The notes under the pieces: generated by a model | Database searches by the model: none | What the model was told of the DNA's origin: nothing | What the model saw: the letters and a program-made list of their open reading frames with translations, nothing else | Source of the DNA: Sulfurovum sp. | Lineage (GTDB): Bacteria; Campylobacterota; Campylobacteria; Campylobacterales; Sulfurovaceae | Reading direction: 5' to 3' | Assembly (NCBI GenBank): GCA_027049035.1 | Contig: JALTVI010000073.1 | Coordinates: 1-64,000 of the forward strand | DNA length: 64,000 nucleotides | Position numbers and translations under genes: made by a program | Shown here: piece after piece, positions 25,525 to 34,714 of the stretch | How the letters are laid out: every line of letters starts with the position of its first letter | Position numbering within the stretch: position 1 is the first letter of the stretch

Positions 25525-27723
25525 CTATTTGACTTCTTCTTTGTGTTTGCACTTGAAGCACTCGTAGAGCTCTTTGCCTCTGAGTGTTTTCCTGCCCATC
25601 AGGTAGCCGCACTCGGGACACTTCTTGTCCACAGGCTCGAAGTTGGCGATGAACTTGCACTTGGGGTAGTTGGTACAGCCGTAGAACTTGCCGCGTCTTC
25701 CATCACGCTCCTGAAGCTTTCCGCCGCATTCGGGACAGGGAACCTCAAGTTCTTTTGGCGGCGTGAGGGATTTGGCATTCTTGCATTTTGGGTAGGCCGA
25801 ACAGGCCAGAAACTTGCCGCGTCTTGAGTTCTTGATGACCATTGGGGAGCCGCACTTCTCACACTTTTCATCTGTCTCTTCAGGCTGTTCTGGTTCGGTA
25901 CCATCGGTGTTTTTGGTGTATTTGCACTTGGGGAAGTTCGAACAGGCGATGAACTCACCGTATCGTCCTTTTCTCAGCAGCAGTTCAGAGCCGCACTTGG
26001 GGCACATTTCGCCTGTAGGCGTGGCGACTTTGAGACTTTTGATGTTCTTCTTGCCCTCTTCGATCTTCTGCATAAAAGGGGTATAGAACTCTTTGAGGAT
26101 CTTCTGCCAGTTCTCTTCGCCGCTGGCTACCTTGTCAAGGGTCTCCTCCATCTGTGCGGTAAAGTTGCTGTCGACGATTTCGGGGAAATGCTTCTCAAGC
26201 ATCTCTATGACGGTAAAGGCGATCTCGGTAGGGTGGATACGCTTCTTTTCGATCTCGATGTACTTTCGTGTCTGCAAAATGGTGATGGTCGGTGCATAGG
26301 TACTCGGGCGCCCGATGCCAAGACTCTCAAGCTTCTTGATGAGGCTTGCTTCGTTGTAGCGCGGCGGCGGCTCGGTGAAGTGCTGCTCCTTTTTGATCTC
26401 ATCGAGTGATGCCGGTGTCCCCTCTTTAAGATCGGGCAGCAGTTTGTCCTTTTCGTTGTAACCGGTAACGCGGTAGAAACCGTCAAAGAGCAGTTTTCTG
26501 CCGCTTGCTTTAAAGGTGCACTTGTCGCCTTTGAAGAGGATGGTCTGTGATTCGAAGACCGCTTCGGTCATCTGGCAGGCGAGGAAGCGGTTGTAGATGA
26601 GGCGGTAGAGCTTCAGCTCGTCCGCACCGAGGTACTTCGCGGCCGTTTCGCCGTCGAAGTCGACACGGGTAGGGCGGATCGCTTCGTGAGCCTCCTGTGC
26701 CCCTTTGGATTTGGTGGCGTAGTTCTTGGGCTTTGCCGGCAGATACTTGTCGCCAAACGCCTCTTTGATATACGTACGTGCGGCATCGACAGCCTCTTTG
26801 GCAAGGTTGAGCGAGTCAGTTCTCATATAGGTGATGATCCCCATCACACCCTTGTCGGTCTTGACACCCTCATAGAGCTTCTGGGCGACCATCATCGTCT
26901 TCTTCGGCGAGAAGCCAAGCTGGGTGGAGGCTGCCTGCTGCAGGGTGGAGGTCATAAAGGGCGGCGGTGTTTTGGTCTTGCGCTTGGTCTTTTCGATGGA
27001 GGAGACGACGAACGATTCATTTTTGGCAGCAGTAACGATCTCTTCAGCATCGGCTTCGGTCTTGACAGTCATCTTTTCGATCTTCAAACCGTTGTAGTCG
27101 TAGATGGAAGCATCGATGCTCTTCTCAAACAGCGCATCGATCGTCCAGTACTCTTCGGGTTTGAAGGCTTTGATCTCGCGTTCTCTGTCGACAACGAGTT
27201 TGAGTGTGGCGCTCTGAACACGTCCTGCACTCAGCCCCTTTTGGATTTTGCTTGCAAGCAGGGGTGAGAGTTTGTACCCCACAATGCGGTCCAGCAGTCT
27301 TCTTGTCTGCTGTGCGTCGACTGAGTGCATATCGACCTTGCGCGGGTTCTCCAGGGCATGCTGTATAGCACTTTTGGTGATTTCGTGAAAGACGATTCTC
27401 GGTAGTGTTTCGGGATCTTTGCCAATAGCCTTTGCGATGTGGTATCCGATAGCCTCTCCTTCACGGTCCTCATCGGTTGCGATATAGACGGTTTCGGCCT
27501 CTTTTGAGAGCTTTTTGAGCTCCTTGACCGTGGCACTTGCATCTCTTGGGATGGAGTACTTGGGCACCAGGTCGCCTGTTTCATCATCGACAGTAATGCC
27601 GAACGTGCTTTTGGGCAGGTCGCGGATATGTCCCTTTGAGGCAATGACCTTGTAGTCCTTGCCCAGGAAATTGGTAATGGTACGTGCTTTGGCCGGTGAT
27701 TCGACAATAATGAGATTTTTCAT
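25525..27723 (-). CDS. topA: DNA topoisomerase I
   Basis: TopA relaxes negative supercoils. The 732 residues show the Toprim domain (IVESPAKARTI at the start, ATDEDREGEAI near 80), the active-site tyrosine in GIITYMRTDS (about 300), and four C-terminal zinc ribbons of the form CPKCG...C-x-x-(P)KCK, each about 40 residues. Start ATG lies after AAGTAAGCAACG, a weak ribosome site. The gene ends directly at the bioB start. The zinc-ribbon number (four) is within the family range. Confidence 0.97.
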   Translation of the reverse strand: MKNLIIVESPAKARTITNFLGKDYKVIASKGHIRDLPKSTFGITVDDETGDLVPKYSIPRDASATVKELKKLSKEAETVYIATDEDREGEAIGYHIAKAIGKDPETLPRIVFHEITKSAIQHALENPRKVDMHSVDAQQTRRLLDRIVGYKLSPLLASKIQKGLSAGRVQSATLKLVVDREREIKAFKPEEYWTIDALFEKSIDASIYDYNGLKIEKMTVKTEADAEEIVTAAKNESFVVSSIEKTKRKTKTPPPFMTSTLQQAASTQLGFSPKKTMMVAQKLYEGVKTDKGVMGIITYMRTDSLNLAKEAVDAARTYIKEAFGDKYLPAKPKNYATKSKGAQEAHEAIRPTRVDFDGETAAKYLGADELKLYRLIYNRFLACQMTEAVFESQTILFKGDKCTFKASGRKLLFDGFYRVTGYNEKDKLLPDLKEGTPASLDEIKKEQHFTEPPPRYNEASLIKKLESLGIGRPSTYAPTITILQTRKYIEIEKKRIHPTEIAFTVIEMLEKHFPEIVDSNFTAQMEETLDKVASGEENWQKILKEFYTPFMQKIEEGKKNIKSLKVATPTGEMCPKCGSELLLRKGRYGEFIACSNFPKCKYTKNTDGTEPEQPEETDEKCEKCGSPMVIKNSRRGKFLACSAYPKCKNAKSLTPPKELEVPCPECGGKLQERDGRRGKFYGCTNYPKCKFIANFEPVDKKCPECGYLMGRKTLRGKELYECFKCKHKEEVK

Positions 27724-27820
27724 TCGTTGCTTACTTTATATAAGAAATTTTTGGCATTGTAGCACAAAAGTGGGTAAAAGGGCATAAGTGGGGTTTGAAA
27801 TGGGTGTGTGAAAAGCGGAT

Positions 27821-27843
27821 GAGTGTGCCCAAACGGCACACTC
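27821..27843 (-). terminator. Terminator of dcd
   Basis: GAGTGTGCC-CAAAC-GGCACACTC forms a perfect 9-bp stem, 13 bases beyond the dcd stop on the minus strand. The reverse strand continues ATCCGCTTTT. Confidence 0.75.
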
Positions 27844-27856
27844 TTTTGGTAGAAAG

Positions 27857-28423
27857 TCAGCTCTTTTTGAGGATACGCGGCAGTGTGATGCCTGTCTGTG
27901 ACTGGTACTTTCCTTTTCTGTCCGAGTAGGTTGTCTCACACTGTTCATCCCCTTGCAGGAAGAGTACCTGCGCAATTCCTTCATTGGCATATATCTTTGC
28001 GGGAAGCGGGGTGGTATTGGAGATTTCAATGGTGATATGGCCTTCGAAACCGGGTTCAAACGGGGTGACGTTGACGATGATGCCGCAGCGGGCGTAGGTA
28101 CTCTTTCCAAGGCAGATCGCCAGTGTGTCCTTTGGCATTTTGAAATACTCGATGGTGCGCGCAAGCGCAAAGGAGTTTGGCGGTACGATGCAGATATCCC
28201 CCTTGTAATCGACAACATTGTTTTCATTGAAGTCTTTGGGGTCTACCACTTCGGCGTTGATGTTGGTGAAGATTTTGAATTCGTCACTGACACGGATGTC
28301 ATAGCCGTAGGAGCTGAGCCCGTAGCTGACGACCCCTTCTCCTACCAGCCCTTCACAAAAGGGGGTGATCATCGCTTCATTGAGTGATTTTTCGCGTATC
28401 CATTTGTCTGATTTGAGTCCCAT
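27857..28423 (-). CDS. dcd: dCTP deaminase
   Basis: Dcd deaminates dCTP to dUTP for thymidylate supply. The 188-residue protein is the usual length. It shows SSYGYDIRV near residue 40, [10 protein letters not shown] near 108 and the catalytic-region [16 protein letters not shown] near 120. It lies 14 bases after the SurA-like gene on the same strand and likely shares its transcript; a clear terminator follows. Confidence 0.95.
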   Translation of the reverse strand: MGLKSDKWIREKSLNEAMITPFCEGLVGEGVVSYGLSSYGYDIRVSDEFKIFTNINAEVVDPKDFNENNVVDYKGDICIVPPNSFALARTIEYFKMPKDTLAICLGKSTYARCGIIVNVTPFEPGFEGHITIEISNTTPLPAKIYANEGIAQVLFLQGDEQCETTYSDRKGKYQSQTGITLPRILKKS

Positions 28424-28437
28424 TGTATGCTCTCTTT

Positions 28438-29256
28438 TTAGTTTCTAAGATATTGAATGTTGGCTTCGGTGCGCATTTTTTTGAAGTAGTCCTTGAGCGC
28501 CTTGCTCTGCTGCTGCTGTCTCCAGCGCGAGGCGACGGCGCCCTTCGCCGTTTCAAAAGGCATTTGGGTGCGTCCGCTTTTGTTTTTCACTTTGTAAACA
28601 ACCCATCGGTCGCCTGCATTGATGGGGGCAGTATAGCTGCCGTTAGGTGTCTGCAGCAGGGTGCTCAGCATCGCAGGATTCATCCCTTTTGTCTTTTTGA
28701 CCAGCGACTTGCTTTTGATTCCCTTGGTGCTTTTTGTTTTGAGAAACTGTTTGATCTTCGCTTCTGTTGGTGCAGCATATTCAACGACACTGATGGCAGA
28801 GGGGATATTGAACTCTTTTTTATGTTTGCTGTAGAAGATCTTCAGCTCATCTTCGGTGGGGGTAGGGATGTTCTTGGAGACGGTTTGTCTGAAAAATTCA
28901 CGCTGCCTGAGACCATCTTTGATGGTTTTGCGGTACTTTGTCCAGGAGGTTCCCTGCTGTTTGAGGATCTTCTGCATTTTCGGTACGGAGATATTGTTCA
29001 TTTTGGCGATGCGTTCGATCTCTGCATCAACATCCGATTCAGGAACGGTGATGTCTTTCATTGCGGCCTTTTGCAGACGGTCCTGGATCAGAAGATCGAT
29101 AGCTTTCTGTTTGGGGATATGTGCTTTGCGTTGGAGGGTTTTGATCTCTGTTGTTGTAATGGGCTGTCCATTGACAATAAGGGCAATAGCATCGACTATT
29201 TGGGCAGGAAGGGATGTCCATAAAAGCAAAAGCAGCAGGGCTAGAAGTTTGTTCAT
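28438..29256 (-). CDS. SurA-like periplasmic peptidyl-prolyl isomerase
   Basis: The 272-residue protein has a signal peptide ([16 protein letters not shown]), a SurA-type N-terminal chaperone domain ([27 protein letters not shown]) and one parvulin-like region (about 150-240) that looks degenerate. It helps outer-membrane protein folding in the periplasm. The arrangement upstream of dcd occurs in other Campylobacterota. Isomerase activity cannot be judged; the parvulin motifs are weak by eye. Confidence 0.83.
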   Translation of the reverse strand: MNKLLALLLLLLWTSLPAQIVDAIALIVNGQPITTTEIKTLQRKAHIPKQKAIDLLIQDRLQKAAMKDITVPESDVDAEIERIAKMNNISVPKMQKILKQQGTSWTKYRKTIKDGLRQREFFRQTVSKNIPTPTEDELKIFYSKHKKEFNIPSAISVVEYAAPTEAKIKQFLKTKSTKGIKSKSLVKKTKGMNPAMLSTLLQTPNGSYTAPINAGDRWVVYKVKNKSGRTQMPFETAKGAVASRWRQQQQSKALKDYFKKMRTEANIQYLRN

Positions 29257-29366
29257 AAAAGCGTTCCGTTTGAGTAAATTTTGAAAAATTATAGCATAAG
29301 GATGGATAGAGTAAGGTTTTAGATATAATTATAACGATATCGATCTATTTTTACTTAGGATAAGCC

Positions 29367-31769
29367 GTGTTTATGAAAATGTTCCTCTGGCTGGGAGTAC
29401 TGCTGAGTCTGTTGTCAGAAAGCGCCTCTGCCAACAGCTGTCTGGAGTGTCACAAAGGCATTGAGCCTATCCGCGACCACCAGTCGAAGATGATGCAGAG
29501 AATTTTTGAGGTTGCCAAGAAGGCGGGAGCCGAAGGCAATGACTGTATCGTCTGTCACGGCGGGAATCCGGAAGCGTCTGAAAAAGAGGAGGCACATAAG
29601 GGAACGCTGCCCTATTTCAAAACACATAAAGGTCCAAAAGCGTTCTATCCATACCCCGGAAGTCCCTGGATCAATGAGCACACCTGCGGGATGTGCCATG
29701 AAAAACAGGTAGCTGCGCAGGAGAACAACCTGATGGCGACCGAACAGGGGAAGATTCACGGTGCACTCTGGGGATTTGGCGCGAAAGAGGGCTATAAACA
29801 TACCTTTACCAATTTTGGCGGCAAGAGTCCCGCCCTGCACGAGAGGCTGGGTAGCAAGACTTACCGAAAGTATATGGAGAAGCTTGCAAAACTGGAGCCG
29901 CAGGGCTTTCCGGCGCAGACGAAGCCGCTGCCTCCCGCACCCACGGCCGAAGAGGTTGAAAAGGACCCCTCACTTTCGGTCTACACCTACCTGCGTCAGG
30001 AGTGTCTGCGCTGCCATACCGGCGGCAAGGGGCGCTACCGACGGGGAGACTATCGCGGCATAGGGTGCGCTTCGTGCCACGTTCCCTACTCCAACGAGGG
30101 CTTCTACGAGGGTAACGACACCTCCATCCCCAAGGACAAACCGGGGCATATGCTTGTACACAGCATCCAGTCTTCGAGCAAGGTACAGGTGCAGGTACAT
30201 GATGTCAACTATACCGGTATTCCTGTTGAGACTTGTACCACCTGCCATAACCGCGGGAAGCGTATTGGTGTCAGCTATCAGGGGTTGATGGAGACCGAAT
30301 ACAAGGCGACTTTCGATGACCACGGCAACCCACAGCCCAAACTGCATACCAAACGCTATCTGCATTTGACAGAAGACATCCACTACAGCAAAGGGATGCT
30401 CTGCCAGGACTGCCATACCTCCAACGATATGCACGGTGACGGCTTCTTCCGTGGTGCCAACCTTGGTGCCGTGGAGATCGAGTGTCAGGACTGTCACGGT
30501 ACGACCAAGAAGTACCCGTGGGAGCTGCCGCTTGGCTACTCTGACGAGTTCGATACCAAACCCAAGCAGGGCAAGCCAAGAGGGACGACCAAAACGCTGG
30601 CGGCGTACCTGAAGCAGGGGAGCATCCCCAAAGACAAAGGTGACGGCTTCCTGCTCTCTGCACGCGGCAATCCACTGACCAAAGCGGTACGCAAGGGCAA
30701 TAAGGTGGTGATGCATCTGGCTTCGGGCAAAACGCTTGAGCTCAAGCCGCTGAAACTCCTCAAAGAGGAGAAGAAAATTTCCGAGACCGGGCTGATAGCG
30801 ATGGACCAGATAAGCGCACACACAGACCGGATGGAGTGCTACACCTGCCATGCGACATGGGCGCCGCAGTGCTACGGCTGCCATGTCAAAGTCGACTACA
30901 GCGGTGGCAAGCAGAACCCCGATTTCCTGGCCGCCTCCGCACATCATGTCAACGGCAAGACAGGCGATGTTGACAGCCTCAAAGAGTATCTGATTGACGG
31001 AAAGGTAACAGAGACACGCAGCTACCTGCGCTGGGAGAACCCCGCATTGAGCCAGAACGGTGAGGGGCGTATCTCACCGACTATTCCGGGATGTCAGGTA
31101 ACGCTTACTGTCATTGGCAAAGACGGAAAGGCGCTGCTGCAAAACCACATTTGGAAACTCAAGGGGGTCGAGCAGGGCAAGGGTGTCAAGACGCCCAAAG
31201 AGGGTGTCAACTCGATTGTCATGAGCCCGGTTCATCCCCATACCGTCAGCAAGCGTTCACGCACCTGCGAGAGCTGCCATAACGACCCCAAAGCGATGGG
31301 CTACGGCATAGGCAGCGGCAAATACTTCTCAGATCAGCGCAAGACAACCATTGTGGACCTGATGACGGCTTCAAAAAGGGTGCTGCCCAAAAAGGTAGAC
31401 GAGCAGATCCCTGCCATACCGAACCTCAACCATGACTATTCGGTAATGCTCGATGCCAACGGCACACAGCTGCAGACCGTAGGTAACCACTGGAAGCTTT
31501 CACAGGCACTGCCCGATGAGGTACGCAGCAAACTCGACCGCCGCGGCACCTGCCTTGCCTGCCACAAAGAGATGCCCAGCGAAGACCTTGCCGTTTCCCT
31601 GCTGGTACATACGGCAAAATATGCCGGCGTAAAGGTCGATAACGATATGCACCACAAACTGGTCAACAAAAGTATTTTGATGACGGCGTGGGTGCAGGTG
31701 TTGGGTGGGTTGTTGATTGTCGGTCTGTTTTTGTATTGGATGATGAGAAGAAGCCAGGGAAAACGATGA
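29367..31769 (+). CDS. Membrane-anchored 12-haem cytochrome c
   Basis: The 800-residue protein has a signal peptide (SESASA-NSC), twelve CxxCH haem-attachment motifs (CLECH, CIVCH, CGMCH, CLRCH, CASCH, CTTCH, CQDCH twice, CYTCH, CYGCH, CESCH, CLACH) and a C-terminal membrane helix (about 770-790). It should sit in the periplasm, anchored to the inner membrane, passing electrons. It does not match octahaem nitrite or hydroxylamine enzymes by length or motif order that I can see. The GTG start at 29367 fits AGGATAAG at 6-base spacing; ATG at 29373 is the alternative. The last bases overlap the Wzm start (ATGA). Confidence 0.88.
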   Translation: MFMKMFLWLGVLLSLLSESASANSCLECHKGIEPIRDHQSKMMQRIFEVAKKAGAEGNDCIVCHGGNPEASEKEEAHKGTLPYFKTHKGPKAFYPYPGSPWINEHTCGMCHEKQVAAQENNLMATEQGKIHGALWGFGAKEGYKHTFTNFGGKSPALHERLGSKTYRKYMEKLAKLEPQGFPAQTKPLPPAPTAEEVEKDPSLSVYTYLRQECLRCHTGGKGRYRRGDYRGIGCASCHVPYSNEGFYEGNDTSIPKDKPGHMLVHSIQSSSKVQVQVHDVNYTGIPVETCTTCHNRGKRIGVSYQGLMETEYKATFDDHGNPQPKLHTKRYLHLTEDIHYSKGMLCQDCHTSNDMHGDGFFRGANLGAVEIECQDCHGTTKKYPWELPLGYSDEFDTKPKQGKPRGTTKTLAAYLKQGSIPKDKGDGFLLSARGNPLTKAVRKGNKVVMHLASGKTLELKPLKLLKEEKKISETGLIAMDQISAHTDRMECYTCHATWAPQCYGCHVKVDYSGGKQNPDFLAASAHHVNGKTGDVDSLKEYLIDGKVTETRSYLRWENPALSQNGEGRISPTIPGCQVTLTVIGKDGKALLQNHIWKLKGVEQGKGVKTPKEGVNSIVMSPVHPHTVSKRSRTCESCHNDPKAMGYGIGSGKYFSDQRKTTIVDLMTASKRVLPKKVDEQIPAIPNLNHDYSVMLDANGTQLQTVGNHWKLSQALPDEVRSKLDRRGTCLACHKEMPSEDLAVSLLVHTAKYAGVKVDNDMHHKLVNKSILMTAWVQVLGGLLIVGLFLYWMMRRSQGKR

Positions 31770-32605
31770 CCATGAACGAAGATAGAAGTTTTGAATTTAC
31801 CATAGAAGCGGGGAAGTCTGAACGCCACTACTGGATGGATCTGTGGCGTTACCGTGAACTTTTTTATATTCTTGCTTGGAGAGATATCGCTGTAAGATAC
31901 AAGCAAACGATTATTGGTGTGGCATGGGCAGTGCTGCGTCCACTTTTAACGATGATCATTTTTGTGGTTGTTTTTGGAAAGATCGCCAAGCTTCCCAGTG
32001 AAGGTGTGCCATATCCTATTTTCGTTTTTGCTGCCATGCTGCCCTGGACATTTTTCGCAACAGCATTTTCAGATGCAAGTAATAGCCTTATAGGCAACAG
32101 TAACCTTATCTCAAAGGTCTATTTTCCGCGTCTGATCATACCTGCGGCATCAGTGATTGTTGCAGGGGTGGATTTTTTGATCTCTTTTGTCATACTGCTT
32201 GGTTTGATGGCATGGTATCACTATATGCCGGACTGGCATATTTTAACCCTTCCCTTTTTCCTGCTAATGGCATTTTTTGCAGCACTTGGGGCGGGGTTGT
32301 ATGTGGCAGCATTAAATGTAAAGTATCGTGATTTTCGATTTGTCGTCCCTTTCATCGTGCAGCTTGGACTCTATATTTCGCCGGTAGGATTTAGTACGAC
32401 AATTGTACCTGAACAGTATAGGATATTTTATTACCTTAACCCGATGGTAGGGGTAATCGACGGTTTCAGGTGGGCGATCAGCGGCGGACGGACAGCATTT
32501 GACATAACCGAATTAATCATTTCTGTTGTGATGATAACGTTTCTCTGTATTTTGGGAATTTACCATTTTAGAAAAACAGAAAAAACCTTTGCGGATGTGA
32601 TTTGA
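31766..32605 (+). CDS. Polysaccharide ABC exporter permease (Wzm type)
   Basis: A 279-residue ABC-2 membrane protein with six helices, typical of the Wzm/TagG family that moves undecaprenyl-linked glycan across the inner membrane. Visible marks: RYRELFYILAWRDIAVRYK at the N-terminus, AMLPWTFFA and LYISPVGFS. It partners the ATPase at 33385; the MNT/HEPN pair lies between the two. Start ATG 31766 overlaps the cytochrome stop; ATG 31772 is possible. The upstream open frame to 31688 lies inside the cytochrome gene and is not conserved. Confidence 0.9.
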   Translation: MTMNEDRSFEFTIEAGKSERHYWMDLWRYRELFYILAWRDIAVRYKQTIIGVAWAVLRPLLTMIIFVVVFGKIAKLPSEGVPYPIFVFAAMLPWTFFATAFSDASNSLIGNSNLISKVYFPRLIIPAASVIVAGVDFLISFVILLGLMAWYHYMPDWHILTLPFFLLMAFFAALGAGLYVAALNVKYRDFRFVVPFIVQLGLYISPVGFSTTIVPEQYRIFYYLNPMVGVIDGFRWAISGGRTAFDITELIISVVMITFLCILGIYHFRKTEKTFADVI

Positions 32606-32661
32606 TGAAGTTTGGTATAATAGGTTAATGGAAACTGTAACGATTGGCAAAAGGAGTATAG

Positions 32662-33000
32662 GTGGTTGATATTGACGAAATCAAAGGTGAGATCGTTGAA
32701 AGATTAAAAGGGCTGGGTCCTGACAAAATTATTTTGTTTGGCAGCTATGCATATGGCAAACCTACAGAAGAGAGCGATATCGATCTTTTTTTATTGAAAG
32801 AAGACCTAAAAGCAGAAGAGACAAGGGAATATGAGCGAAAAGCAAAAAAAAGTTTGATTGATTTGATGTTTAAATATAAAACGAATGGTATAGATATCTT
32901 ATCCGCCCCTACTGCGTTTGTTGAAAAAAGCGATGATTATTTCTATAAAGTTGAACTGCTGAAGAAAGGAAAGGTGTGGTATGAACGAGAGTTCAGCTAA
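32662..33000 (+). CDS. MNT-domain nucleotidyltransferase (HEPN partner)
   Basis: A 112-residue minimal nucleotidyltransferase with the motif ILFGSYAYGKPTEESDIDL (about 25-43), the G-S-x-G...S-D-x-D signature that binds nucleotide and metal. In MNT/HEPN pairs this protein neutralises the HEPN RNase, in studied cases by AMPylating it. The GTG start follows AAAAGGAG at good spacing. It overlaps the HEPN gene by 20 bases. Composition is more AT-rich than the Wzm gene before it. Confidence 0.85.
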   Translation: MVDIDEIKGEIVERLKGLGPDKIILFGSYAYGKPTEESDIDLFLLKEDLKAEETREYERKAKKSLIDLMFKYKTNGIDILSAPTAFVEKSDDYFYKVELLKKGKVWYEREFS

Positions 33001-33385
33001 GAAGTGGCTGAAAAAAGCATGGCATAATCTTTCCAGTGCGCAACTACTCTATGATGCCGAGCACTATACAGACATTGTAGCCGTTGAAATACATTATGCT
33101 ATTGAAAAATCTTTCAAGGCGTTTTTGGCATACGAAAACAAAAAAATACCCAAAATCCATGATTTGATCGAGTTATATAAAATCAATCAAAACTATCTGA
33201 AGTTTGATGAGGATGAAATAGAGTTGTTAATTATTGCGACAGAATATCATATCAGGGAATCCTACCCGCAGTTTGACAGGAGTCTGCCTGAACGAGAAGA
33301 GATTAAAGAAGTTTTAGTATTTGCAAATCAGTTTTTTAATAATGTTTTAGAGAAGCTGAACATTGACTATGGAGATATAAAATAG
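32981..33385 (+). CDS. HEPN-domain protein (putative toxin of MNT/HEPN pair)
   Basis: A 134-residue all-helical HEPN protein: W-x-x-KAWHNLSSAQLLY at the N-terminus, AIEKSFKAFLAY near residue 45, KIHDLIELY and a late HIRESYPQFDR. Many HEPN proteins are metal-independent RNases with an R-x4-6-H motif; I do not see a textbook copy, so activity is uncertain. It overlaps the MNT gene upstream and touches the Wzt start by one base, so all are in the glycan operon. The pair is either a stabilising toxin-antitoxin module or a regulator. Confidence 0.8.
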   Translation: MNESSAKKWLKKAWHNLSSAQLLYDAEHYTDIVAVEIHYAIEKSFKAFLAYENKKIPKIHDLIELYKINQNYLKFDEDEIELLIIATEYHIRESYPQFDRSLPEREEIKEVLVFANQFFNNVLEKLNIDYGDIK

Positions 33386-34674
33386 TGAATAATATCGCCA
33401 TAAAAGTAGAAGGGCTTGGAAAAAAGTACACCATCAAACATGAAAAGCGGGAGCCTTACAAGACGTTTCAGGATGTGCTGTTAAATAGTGGAAAAAAAAT
33501 TATCACTTCGCTTAACCCTTTTACAGAAAAAACGATCGAAGATGAAACGACTGAAGAATTCTGGGCACTAAAGGATGTGAACTTTGAGATCAATAAAGGT
33601 GACAAAGTAGGCATCATCGGCAGAAACGGTGCCGGGAAGTCCACTCTGCTTAAAGTCTTGTCCCGTATTACCGAACCGACGACAGGCAAGATCCACATAA
33701 ACGGCCGTATCGCCAGCCTGTTGGAAGTGGGTACAGGCTTTCACCCAGAGCTGACAGGCAGAGAGAACATTTTTCTCAACGGAGCCATTTTGGGGATGAG
33801 CCGTGCCGAGATAAAAGCGAAGTTCGATGAGATAGTAGCCTTTGCAGAGGTGGAAAAGTTCCTGGATACTCCGGTCAAACGTTACTCAAGTGGTATGTAT
33901 GTGCGTTTGGCTTTTTCAGTGGCCGCGCATCTAGAACCGGAGATACTGGTGGTCGATGAGGTATTGGCAGTTGGGGATGTCGAGTTTCAGAAGAAGTGTT
34001 TGGGGAAGATGGGAGAAGTAAGTGAAGATGGGCGAACTGTTATATTTGTCAGCCACAATATGGGCGCTATTGGAGCATTATGTAATCGTGGAATTTTATT
34101 AAATCATGGGGAGGTAGAGTATCAGAGTAACAATATAAGGGATTTGATCGATAGTTATTTTAAGGATAATGGCAATATGACAACTATGATGTGGGAAAAT
34201 AAAAATAATAAATATCATAATATTTTTTTTACGCCTCAGCGATTCTTTTTAACTGATGCAAAAACTGGACAAGTCTTAGGTGCACCAATTTCAAATGATC
34301 GTGGGGTCTATGTTAATGTAGAGTTTATAGTGGAGAAAAATATTCCGGAAATGATCTTTGGCTATCGTGTTTATTCTTCAAGTAATGAACTTATTTATGT
34401 GTCACATGCAACCGATGTATCAAAAGAACTTTGGCCGAACATAAAGAAAGGGATTAATATTTTTAAGTCATTGATCCCTCCAAGGTTTTTAAATGAAGGA
34501 ACGTATCGTATAGAATTAGTAGCATCGCTCTATAAACGAGTATGGATTATTGAACCGGGGAAAGAAGATATTAATTTATTTTTTACAATTAAAGGCGGAT
34601 TAAGTGATTCAGAATATTGGACACATAATAGAGGTGGTTTGATTGCACCAATATTTAAATGGGAGCAATTATGA
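33385..34674 (+). CDS. Polysaccharide ABC exporter ATPase with C-terminal glycan domain (Wzt type)
   Basis: The 429-residue protein has an ABC ATPase domain (about 1-245): Walker A GRNGAGKST, signature RYSSGMYVRLAFS, Walker B EILVVDE, H-loop SHN. A C-terminal beta-rich domain (about 260-429) is the Wzt-type module that reads the end of the glycan to be exported. The GTG start touches the HEPN stop. Base composition drops sharply near 34,080, where the ATPase part ends: the C-terminal domain is visibly AT-rich, unlike the first half, suggesting domain exchange. Confidence 0.9.
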   Translation: MNNIAIKVEGLGKKYTIKHEKREPYKTFQDVLLNSGKKIITSLNPFTEKTIEDETTEEFWALKDVNFEINKGDKVGIIGRNGAGKSTLLKVLSRITEPTTGKIHINGRIASLLEVGTGFHPELTGRENIFLNGAILGMSRAEIKAKFDEIVAFAEVEKFLDTPVKRYSSGMYVRLAFSVAAHLEPEILVVDEVLAVGDVEFQKKCLGKMGEVSEDGRTVIFVSHNMGAIGALCNRGILLNHGEVEYQSNNIRDLIDSYFKDNGNMTTMMWENKNNKYHNIFFTPQRFFLTDAKTGQVLGAPISNDRGVYVNVEFIVEKNIPEMIFGYRVYSSSNELIYVSHATDVSKELWPNIKKGINIFKSLIPPRFLNEGTYRIELVASLYKRVWIIEPGKEDINLFFTIKGGLSDSEYWTHNRGGLIAPIFKWEQL

Positions 34675-34714
34675 TAATTCAGTCCTTTAAAATACGATTA
34701 AAGTTTTGTTTAAG

